64,000 nt of DNA from positions 233,906,335-233,970,334 of the forward strand of contig CM060922.1 in assembly GCA_030737875.1 (NCBI GenBank). The letters are read 5' to 3'. Each line of letters starts with the position of its first letter. Position 1 is the first letter of the stretch. Source of the stretch: Allium sativum. Taxonomy: Eukaryota > Streptophyta > Magnoliopsida > Asparagales > Amaryllidaceae. Below, in pieces: positions 10,524 to 19,985 of the stretch. Position numbers and translations under genes: made by a program. The notes beneath the pieces were generated by a model that saw nothing but the letters and a program-made list of their open reading frames with translations, was not told where the DNA came from and did no database searches.

Positions 10524-11686
10524 TGTGACGGCCCGCCCCAAACCAGCCGACATACCCCCTGAAATGCGATGTGCTGATGCCTGACTGGCACGAAATGGTC
10601 GTCAGATGAAAGGGTTTTTAGACAATGAACTACTAAAGAACCTGTAGCACATCTTATAGCGCATGGAATAAAATATAATAATAACATAACTTGACATAAA
10701 ATAGGCGAGACAGTACACAAGCTGAAAACTAAACCATAACCACTAGAGTAGCGGAATCCAAAATACAGTTTATGATCCAAACCATTATTACAACTTTAAC
10801 AATACTGTCTCTAAAAAGGAAATAAAAGTGGTAAACTACTAATGCTCAAAGCCGTGACCAGCAACAACACAGGGAGAATAAATGTAAATAGTACGTGGAA
10901 GCCTCCTGCTCGTCTCTGGAAAACTACTCGTGCATAACCACCTAACATGTCTCTAGTCTGCTCGTTTAGGAGCACCCAGAGTAATAAGAAGAGACATAAA
11001 ACTCTGGGTCAGGTGAAAGTCTGGTGTGAGCGATAACAAGACTATAACTGGGGAAACAATAATAGGTATAAGTAAATCATACCTGAACCTGGACCTGCAA
11101 CCAAAGATATGCATAACAAGATGTACAATGCTCTAAGGTAACACAAACTTAGGGTGTGAAGTAGAAGTGTGCATGTCATGGTGATAGCAAACATCAAACA
11201 TAGAAACCATCCTCACATCTCTCACTCAGTGCGTAAAGCATATACAATATCCACTGCTTTGATCACCAAATCTATTGGGGCCACGACGGCCACTCCGTAC
11301 AGCTATTGCTATGACCACACTTCCCTGGTCTATAGATAATAACCGTACCCAGTCATCATATTCCTGGCTCTAGGTTAACGGCCAACAAGTCCACTCTACC
11401 CTGGCTCTGGTTCGTCTACATTCCCCCTCTCTTTAATGGTGAACCAAAGTTATAGATATCAATAAGCCCTTTACACACGTCCTACAACAAAGTCCAACTC
11501 TAGAAGTTAACTAGTTGTTTCCCATATGGATCCTGAGTAATAACATCCTACTTGGACTTCCTTCGCATCTCGGGTTCGGGTCCGATTGAAATTGATCTTC
11601 AGAAGGATCTATAATCATCGTCGTGTAGTTGAAGTTCAAATCCGGTTCAATTTGGAGTCATCATGTTGGTTCATGTCGTGGTCGTG
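10524..11686 (-). repeat. D 5' LTR, 3' portion
   Basis: Part of D's 5' LTR next to the PBS (minus-strand end GGCCGTCACA). It is cut at 11686 by insertion of B and continues at 57395-58790. I see no gene in it. Confidence 0.8.
11682..11686 (+). other. B target-site duplication, left
   Basis: TCGTG, repeated at 57390-57394 right after B's 3' LTR. Confidence 0.9.
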
Positions 11687-11766
11687 TGTAACACCCCGTA
11701 ATTTGAACATAAAAAAATTCACAAATTAAAGTATACTTAATTAAGTGAAATGGGTTGCGCAGAGAA

Positions 11767-11782
11767 ATATATATATATATAT

Positions 11783-11822
<40 letters not shown>

Positions 11823-11837
11823 ATATATATATATATA
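11767..11837. repeat. (TA)n microsatellite
   Basis: 71 bp of TA interrupted by two TTGA steps. The same place in B's 3' LTR (53598-53631) is 34 bp. Confidence 0.95.
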
Positions 11838-12151
11838 ATTGAAAATTAAATAAATAAATACGCAAAAAATGTTCAAAACAGCGAATTGGGAGAGGGGAAT
11901 AACCGAACCGGTCGATTTTTGAGGTCAACCCGAGCCCGCTGGGTCGACTAGGGGTTAATCCAGGGTGTTTGGCTGTCAACCCGTGGGCCGATTCGCTCAA
12001 ATGCAGATTTTGCATTTGAATGGTTCTCATGGTTCAGCTTTAATCTAAAGGCCCTAGATGGTTCCTACACTTGACTTCTTCCCCAAGACATGCTTTGATG
12101 GCTAGGATCTAAACTAAGGTTTATCCTATGGCTAAAACTACCCTAGTCTTC

Positions 12152-12159
12152 TATAAAAA
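12152..12159 (+). promoter_or_regulatory. TATA box of B LTR
   Basis: TATAAAAA preceded by CTAGTCTTC. The 3' LTR copy is at 53946-53953. Confidence 0.6.
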
Positions 12160-12622
12160 GACCCCTAACCTAAACCTAAATGCTCATTATTCAATCCTAT
12201 AGCTAAACTATGCAAAAATATTCTCTTATGGCCTCCACCCTCATCCTCTTGTCATAATCTCCATCTCTAATCATATGAGAGAGTTTCTATAGAAGTATAA
12301 GAGTTCCTAAGCTTGCTTAAGTGTTTCTAAGTTTGATTCAAGTCTTTTCTTCATCAAAGCTAGGATCTTTATTATTGATTTGGCTCAAGGGTTTTCATTT
12401 GGAGCATTCTTATTTGGAGTTTTTGAGTTGATAGCTTAGTGGCTTCGTCTCAATCTTTTAATATATTCATAAGAAGGCTAATCAACAAGTTGTGAGTTTT
12501 CTATAGCCTTAATGACCAATTATTGAAGTGATTATGATAGGATATGATGAGGTTATGGCTATGAATGTGGATCAATGCATGTTATGCAAGTTATATGCTA
12601 TGTGTTAATGATGTTATGCATG

Positions 12623-12627
12623 TTATG
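12623..12627 (+). other. A1 target-site duplication, left
   Basis: TTATG, repeated at 34919-34923. Joining the flanks across A1 gives a sequence colinear with B's 3' LTR near 54413. Confidence 0.92.
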
Positions 12628-12848
12628 TGTAACATCCCGAATTTCAGTTAACACTGATATTCACTAATTACAAAATTAATAATCTCAGATGTGCGAATCA
12701 GGGGAAACGGGTTACGTCATTGTGTTCGTCTCGGAAAATACGCAAAATAGAGTCTGAAATTTTGTAAATCGGAGTCCGTATGACCCGATTAAGGCCCAAA
12801 GAAGTTTTCAGGAAATTTGAATTTCGAAACATGCAGAAATGGGGGCCA

Positions 12849-12866
12849 GGCGGGAAAACTCCCGCC
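12849..12866. promoter_or_regulatory. E2F-like inverted repeat in A1 U3
   Basis: GGCGGGAAAACTCCCGCC: 7-bp arms around AAAC. It contains GCGGGAAA, a match to the plant E2F consensus (TTTSSCGC on the other strand). It lies about 205 bp upstream of the TATA box. The 3' LTR copy is at 31653-31670. Confidence 0.5.
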
Positions 12867-12873
12867 CAGCCAA

Positions 12874-12952
12874 GTCGACTTGGCTGTCGACAGTGCTGTC
12901 GACTTGCCTGTCGAATTGGCAGTCGACAGGGCTGTCGACTTGCCCTGTCGGC
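12874..12952. repeat. 12-bp-period GTCGAC array in A1 U3 (7 units)
   Basis: GTCGAC or a one- to two-base variant starts at 12874, 12886, 12898, 12910, 12922, 12934 and 12947. Spacing is exactly 12 bp except the last (13). The six bases between sites vary (TTGGCT, AGTGCT, TTGCCT). Confidence 0.93.
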
Positions 12953-13071
12953 TAATTCTGGCCTGGGTGCAACTGGTTGAGTTTTGGGCTGGGTTGGAGG
13001 GCTTGGGACGAAATCTGACGGACCTAAACTAACCTAGGGTTAATCTATGGGTCTAAAACACAACCTAATCC

Positions 13072-13079
13072 TATAAATA
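13072..13079 (+). promoter_or_regulatory. TATA box of A1 LTR
   Basis: TATAAATA in the context AATCCTATAAATACACCCTA. The copy in the 3' LTR is at 31888-31895. Confidence 0.65.
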
Positions 13080-13379
13080 CACCCTAAGACTACCCTAATC
13101 CATACTAAAAATAGAATCTATGCCATCATGCCGCCAAAATGCAACTTAGAAGGAGCCTCCACTAATTAGAGAAGAGGATTGCAAGCTAATCAACTACCTC
13201 TACTTCAACTCTAGCAACTATCTAAGGAGCTAATCTTGGAGTTTGTGAGTTTCTATCACTTTAATAACCAATTGCTAAACTAAGTAGATGAGATGTGATG
13301 AGATCATATGGTTTTTCTTGCGGATCAATGGGTTTTAGGTCATATGTTATGATGCTAGTTTGCTAATCACTATGTTTAA

Positions 13380-14130
13380 CACTTATTCATGATGACACTA
13401 TGTTTACGCAAGTTAAGTGTTTGGGTTTATGCATGTTAAGTGGTGGGTTTTATGCATGCTAAGTATTTGGTTTTATGCATGCTAAGTGTTTGGTTTTATG
13501 CAAGTTAAATGCTTGGTTTTATGCTAGAATCATGTGTGAAATAAGTGACATGACATGCAAGTTTAACCTATGAGTTTGGATCTATAATATGAATAATCTA
13601 TGCAAGTTGTTTGGATTAGTGATATGCATAACATATGCGAGTTTACCTTTGTATGTCATACATACATATGCAAGTTCATATGCAACATGTTATGCAAGTT
13701 TGGTGGTTGATTATATGCAAGTTCATATGTAACATGTTATGCAAGTTTGGTGGTAGATTATATGCAAGTTCATATGTAACATGTTATGCAAGTTTGGTGT
13801 TTGATTATATGCAAGTCTATATATGACATGTTATGCAAGTTTGGTGGTTGATTATATGCAAGTAACATGTGCAAGTTTACACCTTTGTATGTCATACATA
13901 CATATGCAAGTTTACCCCTTTGTATGACATAAGTACATGTGCAAGTTCATCCCTTTTAGACCTATGACATGTATGCAAGTTGACACCTTTATGATAGGTC
14001 TATGACATGAACATTTATGCAAGTTACTATCTTTATGACATATGTGATTCATGCAAGTTTGGGTTGGTTATTTATGCAAGTTGGGTTTATGGTCATATAT
14101 GCAAGTTGACACCTTTTAAACCCATGATAA
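13380..14130 (+). repeat. ATGCAAGTT-rich leader of A1 LTR
   Basis: Dozens of irregularly spaced copies of TATGCAAGTT and variants, mixed with CATATG and TTATGCA. It lies downstream of the TATA box and so is probably transcribed. The same tract recurs in A2 (about 18980-19460) and B (54370-55170) with different copy layout. Confidence 0.9.
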
Positions 14131-14450
14131 TGCTAATGATATGCTAAGTTGAACCCATTGTGTGTATGATGAATCTCCTCTTTTAAAGTATGTCATGTTA
14201 ACAAATTTACGTGGGGACGATGGGGTAAAAATTAATGAACACATAAAATTGTGTGAAGTTGGTATGATTAAACATACCATAAAGTGGATGGACATAATTG
14301 GGAATTTACCTATTAAGTTAGGTCTACCCATATTATGGAATTGGGAATTTACCTATTGAGTTAGGTCTACCCATATTTTTAAATATTTGTAATTAATTAG
14401 GGATAATTAATACAAATTATGGGGGTGATTAATTAGGTGTAATTAATCGA

Positions 14451-14675
14451 CTAAGACACGAGGTTGGACCCTTTTGTAGCATAAGACTGCCCGGAACCGA
14501 CCGACAAATCCAGCGGCTACAAATGATTGGCCCAATGTGAGAGGTCTTAGTCATAAACTAAATACGTGACAAGTGTAAAGACACGAGGTTAGACTCTGTT
14601 ATGGTGTAAGGCTGCCCGGAACCAACCGGCATATCCAGCTGCCATAAAAGACAGTCTAATGTGAGAGGTCTTTAC
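14451..14675 (+). other. Tandem structured-RNA candidate in A1 5' LTR (two units)
   Basis: Unit 1 (14451-14550): outer stem CTAAGAC/GTCTTAG, second stem TTGGaCC/GGcCCAA, third stem TTTGTAGC/GCTACAAA. The apical hairpin is CCGG/CCGA around AACCGA in this copy (CCGG/CCGG in the 3' LTR). Unit 2 (14575-14675): GTAAAGAC/GTCTTTAC, TTAGACT/AGTCTAA, TTATGG/CCATAA and the same apical hairpin form. The stems keep pairing while their bases change between units, which favours an RNA fold over chance similarity. No known RNA family is recognised. Confidence 0.75.
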
Positions 14676-15242
14676 AAAGGTTACGATCTTAATTAATTAA
14701 GAAACACTTAACCAAATTAGCATGTAGTGGGGCATGAGGGGTTAAGTGGGTACCTTGGGTGGCATGTAGTAACTAGTGGGGGTGCCTTGGGTGGCATGAG
14801 GAAACTAGTGGGTTGCCTTGGGTGGCAATAGAAAATACGATTAGAATACTTAACCAAAGTGGAACATGTAATTAAACATGATTAAAGAGTTAAGTAAGTG
14901 CCTTGGGTGGCATGTGGGAATCAAGTAAGTGCCTTGGGTGGCATGTGGAAATCTAGTGGGTGCCTTGAGTGGCAATTAAAATATGATTAAAAGACTTAAC
15001 CAAAATTTATAACATGTAAGTGGACATGGTTAAAGGGTTAAGTGGGATTCACTAGAAATGACAAGCTTAGGTGGGTAGCTTGTGGGGGCCCATTTCAACC
15101 AATATCCCAAACGTATCTTTTTGGGCTCGACCCAAGTCGAGGACGGGACACGCATATTGGGCTTGACTGTAAGAGGCCAAAACGGGTTAGCGGTGGCAAC
15201 GCAAGTCCAACGGGTTTCATATGCGTGTGTGGACCCGGGCTG

Positions 15243-15736
15243 GTAAGTAAGACATTGTTGCATCGTGTAGGTATAAGCCGTGCACCGTTGATATTATCAG
15301 GTTGCCACTTTGGGGGATGATACACCCCACTGTGGGGCCAGCACGGGTATCTACGTTAGGGAGCCGATCGAATGAGGGGTAGTGGGTACACCTAGTGGAA
15401 ATAGGGGCAGACGGCACCTATGTAGTCAGCTAGGGGTACACGAAACTACTAATTATAGATTACTAAGTATACTTAGTGGGATCAACCTTTAAATTGGGAA
15501 TGACTGGTGTGTTGCAGTGTAGTAATTATCCTTGGGTGGGTAGATGCGTCTTTACGGTTGTCTTAGTTCATCCTAAGTCTAGTTGGCTGCTTAGTGTAGC
15601 CATTTATCCCCAGTCGTTACCGTATATCAAGCTTATGTCTTACTCTGGTTACTTTAATGATTGTATTGCTAAAGTTATAGGACTCGCTCAGACTTATGTC
15701 TGACCCCGTTGTTTTTATCTTTTTCCCAACCCTCAG
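15243..15736 (+). other. Candidate intron in A1 LTR leader
   Basis: Donor GTAAGTAAG at 15243. The acceptor is a long pyrimidine tract ending CCCTCAG at 15736. Length 494 bp. Matching sites in A2 5' LTR: donor GTAGGTAAG at 20391, acceptor at 20866. Inferred from splice-site form only. Confidence 0.4.
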
Positions 15737-16096
15737 GTTATCAGAGTGGGCCTAGCACTAGTGGGCTTTGATCAGACTGCTTTATCTATCTTTTGGAGCT
15801 TGGACTGTGGATGTAAAGCTCAGTTTATCTTTTCTATTATGGCTATTAAGTTATGTAGTGGGATTATGTACTTTTGTTTTATCAGGATGAATATTATGTA
15901 CTTGACTCTTGTTTATGGTTTTGGTGTAACCAAACATGTTTTACTTTCCGCTGCAATGAAATGATGTTTTGAATTCTCAAGTATTACTTATATCTGTCTT
16001 GTTGTAATTTTTCTGTTCTATATTCACTTAAAATACTCCACCGATGTTATGGCATTCCCATAGTGAGTGACCGTAGCGGGTGTGGGGTGTTACACG

Positions 16097-16108
16097 TGGT
16101 ATCAGAGC
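16097..16108 (+). other. A1 primer binding site
   Basis: TGGTATCAGAGC, complementary to the 3' end of initiator-Met tRNA, two bases after the LTR end. Confidence 0.93.
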
Positions 16109-16493
16109 TTAAGGTTACCAGAACAGATAAAATTTTTAGAAAAACAATTTTCTAAGAATATTTTTGAAAGGAGTATTATCAAAAACATGTCTTTTAAGAG
16201 AAAAGTTTTTGATAGAAAAGCATAATCCCCAATAGCCATATCTATATCTTTCAAATTCTCCGTTTTGAATCTCTTCCTCTCTCGTTTTGAGTTTCCCCTC
16301 CGCGTATAGATGATCTTTCTAAGATAGATAAGAATGGAAAACCACTTCAAGGGACTTAGACATTAGTCGGACTAGAAGTTGGTTCAAGAAGGAGGAGGAC
16401 TTGTAGGTACCTATTGGATAGACGATGGGAGGAAGGCTTAAATAGTTGTTTGGTTAATGAAGAGCGAAACCTCATTTTGATGGGAGGTTACGA
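16109..16493 (+). other. A1 leader in place of gag
   Basis: The first ~170 bp match A2's leader up to CTCCGTTTTGAATCT. A1 then diverges just before the site of A2's gag start and has no gag homology. The same non-coding stretch is found in B (about 49914-50330). Confidence 0.75.
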
Positions 16494-17655
16494 GTGGAGA
16501 ATGGGAAGAAGAGGGCTAGTATTATCCTTTTGGGAGGAATAGGACACCTTATTAGGATTGTCCAAAGAGGCAAGGGCAAGGTACAGAATCTCCTGGAGGG
16601 TAGTTGTATTCCCTCACGGCTAGTGTACCAGATGGGGATAGGACCGTCTAGGTTGGAATTTGGATTTCTTTATTATCCGGTTCGAACTTTATTTGATTCT
16701 GATGCATCGAGTTCGTTTATCTCATCATTGTTAGTTGAGTCACTGCACTTAGACACCAGTTTAGTAGATGATCCCTTAGTTGTTTCAAACCTAATTGGGG
16801 CTCCATGATGTGTTTGGGTTTGAAAGTTTCTATACTTAGCGTTGAGTTTAGATGTGATGCTTTTTGGGCTTCACGGGCTATGGGTTAGTTTTGGGCATGG
16901 ACTGGTTATCCAGTAGTGGTGTCGTTATTGATTTTGAAGGGAGAGTTGTTAGGCTTATGACCCGCTTGGGTAACACTCTCGAGATCTCTTGTAATCCCAT
17001 GGAATCTGTTATGCTGAGTTATCTAGAATCGCTTGACACGTCGGTCGAGAGTTTGCGATCTGTTAGAGTGGTCCGGGAATACTCGGATGTGTTTGAGGAG
17101 GTGAAGGGCTTACCTCCGGAGCGGGAGATTGACTTCCGAATATATCTAGTAGACAATGCCAAACCAGTATCTTGGCCAGTGTGCCACATGGCTCCTCGTG
17201 AGAGGAGGGAACTCCATAAGCAAGTAGGCGATTTGCTTGAGAAGGGGTTCATAAGACGAAGTATATCGGAGTGGGGTGCTCCACTAGTTTTTGCCACGAA
17301 GGCGGATGGGTCCCTCAGACTTTGTGTAGGATAAAGAGAACTAAATAAACTCACAAAGAAGAATAGACACCAATTTCCGAGGATTGATGATCTCTTTGAT
17401 CAGTTAGTTGGCGCCTCAGTATTTTCGCAGTTGGACTTAGCCACGGGGTTTCGTCAGTTGAGAGTGGCTGAGGATAGTATAGAGAAGACTGCCTTTAGGA
17501 CTCTAGATGGTTTTTATGAGTGGCTGGTGATGCCATTTGGTTTGACGAACGCCCCCTCATACTTTATTGATTTGATGAGAAGGGTGTTCAGGGAGTACCT
17601 AAATAAGTTCGTGATGGTCTTTGTAAATGACATCTTGGTCTTTTCTAGGAGCGAA
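16494..17655 (+). pseudogene. pol: A1 protease and N-terminal RT remnant
   Basis: Homologous to A2's protease-RT part. The protease active site is altered: A2 has [11 protein letters not shown]1 has LFDSDASSSF (Gly to Asp). A frameshift and deletion near 16800-16865 separate the protease halves (GMDWLSSSG follows). From 16900 the RT N-terminus is open to a stop at 17334, where the conserved CVDYREL becomes CVG-stop. It resumes at 17431 with [10 protein letters not shown] and an altered catalytic box VNDIL (Asp to Asn). At 17656 the frame runs into the filler. None of this can make working enzyme. Confidence 0.85.
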
Positions 17656-17940
17656 ATAAGTTTTCGTATGTGCTCAATAGGTTGAGCAAAGCCAGTTATG
17701 GGATAAACGATGGTTTTGGAGCGAGACTGGCGAGGACATCCAGAGTTGGACAAGGGCTTAATTATTTAGCCGTTTTTACTAGTATCATCTCACGTAGGTC
17801 GTCTGAATTCGAAGGTGGTATCCCTTGGGTGTTTTTCTGATATTGGTTTAGGCCTTTGGGGCTTGCATTTGGGGGATGTCGAGTTCGACTAGGGTGGTTT
17901 GCGTGAGAGATGGACAGTTGTGATGATTTTGGATGGGGTA
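17656..17940 (+). other. 285-bp filler inserted in A1 RT
   Basis: Interrupts RT just after the [11 protein letters not shown] codons. Immediately after it the RT sequence restarts slightly upstream (ATATCCTGGTTTTCTC), so a short piece of RT is duplicated around the filler. The filler has stops in the RT frame and I do not recognise its source. B has the same 285-bp filler at 51487-51771. Confidence 0.85.
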
Positions 17941-18219
17941 ATATCCTGGTTTTCTCTAAAAGTGGAGAAGAGCATGCCCTACATCTTAGGGAAGTGTTGG
18001 AGACTCTCCGAGCGCATAGTCTTAGGACAGCAAAAGTGGATGGGATTCTTAGCATCCTATGAGTTTGAGATAGCGTATACCCATGGCAAGGGTAACGTGG
18101 TAGCGGACGCCTTAAGTAGAAAAAGGTTGTCCTTGAGTTCATTGTTCGTTGAACGACGGAGCTTAGAGCTTATTTCTATGTTTGACTTTAGAACTTCCGT
18201 TGACTTTGTACCCGGTTTG
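17941..18219 (+). pseudogene. pol: A1 RT scrap fused to RNase H end
   Basis: About 80 bp of RT ([16 protein letters not shown] in the displaced frame; the HALHL region in A2) joins near 18022 to the C-terminal RNase H ([26 protein letters not shown]). Compared with A2 about 590 bp are missing, covering the RT thumb, connection and most of RNase H, including two catalytic acids. It runs into the linker to integrase, where A2 inserted. B has the same junction. Confidence 0.82.
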
Positions 18220-18224
18220 CTAGC
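18220..18224 (+). other. A2 target-site duplication, left
   Basis: CTAGC, repeated at 29369-29373. Removing A2 and one copy restores the A1 linker frame ([11 protein letters not shown]). Confidence 0.95.
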
Positions 18225-18479
18225 TGTAACACCCCGAATTTCGGTTAATGCTAAAATTCACTAATTGCAGAATAAATAATCTTAAATGTGAGAATTGGGG
18301 GAAACGGGCTGCGTCATTGCGTTCGTCTCGGAAAAATACGCAGAATAGAGTCCGAAATTTTGTAAATCGGAGCCCGTATGGCCCAGTTATGGCCCAATGA
18401 AGTTTGCAGAAAATTCAAAGTTAAAAACAGATTTAAAAATTAAAAATCAGATTTCGAAATTGGAGCCAGCAGGGGGCCA

Positions 18480-18497
18480 GGCGGGAAACTTCCCGCC
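18480..18497. promoter_or_regulatory. E2F-like inverted repeat in A2 U3
   Basis: GGCGGGAAACTTCCCGCC. Both arms read TTCCCGCC on one strand. The copy in the 3' LTR (26631-26647) has lost one central base. Confidence 0.5.
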
Positions 18498-18505
18498 CTA
18501 CCCAT

Positions 18506-18584
18506 GTCGATAGGGCTGTCGACAGGCCTGTCGACTGGGGAGTCGACTGCCCTGTCGACTTGCCTGTCGACACAGGGTGTCGAG
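18506..18584. repeat. 12-bp-period GTCGAC array in A2 U3 (7 units)
   Basis: GTCGAC or GTCGAT/GTCGAG starts at 18506, 18518, 18530, 18542, 18554, 18566 and 18579. The 3' LTR copy is at 26646-26724. Phasing is as in A1, though the spacers differ. Confidence 0.92.
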
Positions 18585-18712
18585 CCAGTTGGCTTTGGTG
18601 CACCAGATCTGGTTTTCTGGCTAGGGCTGGGCTGTGTTCTAGAGACTTCCTAAATCTGACGGACCTAATCTAGCCTAGGGTTAATCCTATGGTCTAAAAC
18701 ACACCCTAATCC

Positions 18713-18720
18713 TATAAATA
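18713..18720 (+). promoter_or_regulatory. TATA box of A2 LTR
   Basis: TATAAATA in the context AATCCTATAAATATACC. The 3' LTR copy is at 26853-26860. Confidence 0.65.
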
Positions 18721-19761
18721 TACCCTAATGCAAGCCTAATTCATACTAAAAATAGAAATGATGGCATCATGCCGCCAAAATCAAACTTAGGAGGAGCCTC
18801 CACTAGTTTATGAAGGAAGTTGCAAGCTAATCAACCTCTAATCATCATCTCCTTCAAATATTGCAACTAGTTTTACTTCATAAGTTTGCTAATCTTGGTT
18901 TTGGTGAGTTTCTATGCCTTTAGCAAGTAATTGCTAAACTAATTAGGATAGGATATTAGGAGACTATGGATGTAAATGTGGATTATGCAAGTTGTGGTTG
19001 TCATATGTTAGAAGTTCATATGTAAACTTGCCTCTTTTTATGATATGATGTGTTATGTAAGTTCATATTCAAGTTTATATGTAAGATCATGTGCAAGTTA
19101 GTCTCTTTTTATGATATGCATAACATATGCGAGTTTGCCTTTGTGATATGACATGATTCATGTGCAAGTTAGTCTCTTTTTATGATATGCATAACATATG
19201 CGAGTTTGCCTTTGTGATATGACATGATTCATGTGCAAGTTAGTCTCTTTTTATGATATGCATAACATATGCAAGTTTGCCTTTGTGATATGACATGATA
19301 TGCAAGTTTTATGCAAGTTCATATGCAAGTTTATATGCAAGTTTTATGCAAATTCATATGCAAGTTCATATGCAAGTTTTATGCAAGTTTATATGTAAGA
19401 TCATATGCAAGTTAGTCTCTTTTTATGATATGCATAACCTATGCGAGTTTGTCCCTATGTACGACATGTTATGTAAACGAATTACGTGGGAAACGATGGG
19501 GTTAATATGCATGATTATAAAAAGGTGTAAAGTTGTTATGATTAAGCATAACATAAAATGAATGGACATAATTGGGAATTTACCTATTAAGTTAGGTCTA
19601 CCCACATTATGGAGTTGGGAATTTACCTATTAAGTTAGGTCTACCCACACTATGAAATTGGGAATTTACCTATTGAGTTAGGTCTACGCATATTCTTAAA
19701 AATGTGTAATTAATTAGGGATAATTAATTATGGGGGTGATTAATTAGGTGTAATTAATCAA

Positions 19762-19985
19762 CTAAGACACGAGGTTGGACCCTTTTGTAGCGGAAGTCTG
19801 CCCGGAACCGACCGGCCATCCAGCGGCTACAAATGATTGGCCCAATGTGAGAGGTCTTAGTCATAAATTAAATACGTGATTAAAGTAAAGACACGAGGTT
19901 AGACCCTTTTGATGACATAAGTCTGCCCGGAACCAACCGGCATATCCAGCAGTCATAAAAGACGGTCTAATGAGAGAGGTCTTTA
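19762..19985 (+). other. Tandem structured-RNA candidate in A2 5' LTR
   Basis: Unit 1 (19762-19860) keeps CTAAGAC/GTCTTAG and TTTGTAGC/GCTACAAA. Unit 2 (19886-19985) has TAAAGAC/GTCTTTA, TTAGACC/GGTCTAA (C-G where A1 has T-A) and ATGAC/GTCAT extended by T-A pairs beyond one mismatch, in place of A1's TTATGG/CCATAA. Confidence 0.75.

Larger units (their letters stand above)
11687..12627 (+). repeat. B 5' LTR, piece 1 (U3 and promoter)
   Basis: Colinear with 53518 onward. It includes a (TA)n tract, the TATA box at 12152-12159 and the start of the ATGCAAGTT-rich leader. It ends at the left copy of A1's TSD (12623-12627). Its first ~750 bp are unrelated to the U3 of A1 and A2. Confidence 0.9.
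12628..16094 (+). repeat. A1 5' LTR
   Basis: 3467 bp, TGTAACATCCCG to GGTGTTACA. Order: U3 with E2F-like palindrome and GTCGAC array, TATA box, ATGCAAGTT-rich leader, tandem structured unit, repeated GCCTTGGGTGGCA blocks (about 14740-14970), a GC-richer conserved part, candidate leader intron. The many short open frames inside are not conserved as proteins. Confidence 0.93.

Noticed and set aside
12817..13032. Open frame with repeated VDLAVD peptide
   Set aside because: It is the 12-bp GTCGAC array read as codons. Twelve is divisible by three, so the frame stays open without selection.
13635..13826. Open frame of repeated MQVHMQ-like residues
   Set aside because: Translation of the ATGCAAGTT repeat field, with no protein features.
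14451..14550. tRNA-like gene suggested by GAGGTTGGACCC (B-box-like) and a following T run
   Set aside because: Three mismatches to the B box, no A box at the right distance and no cloverleaf of tRNA size. The covarying stems describe a different fold.
15042..15320. Overlapping 70-120-codon frames on both strands at the same place in all LTRs (also near 20177, 28317, 33866, 36827, 56364)
   Set aside because: They reflect the GC-richer conserved leader. Changes between copies are not biased to silent sites, and both strands are open by chance.
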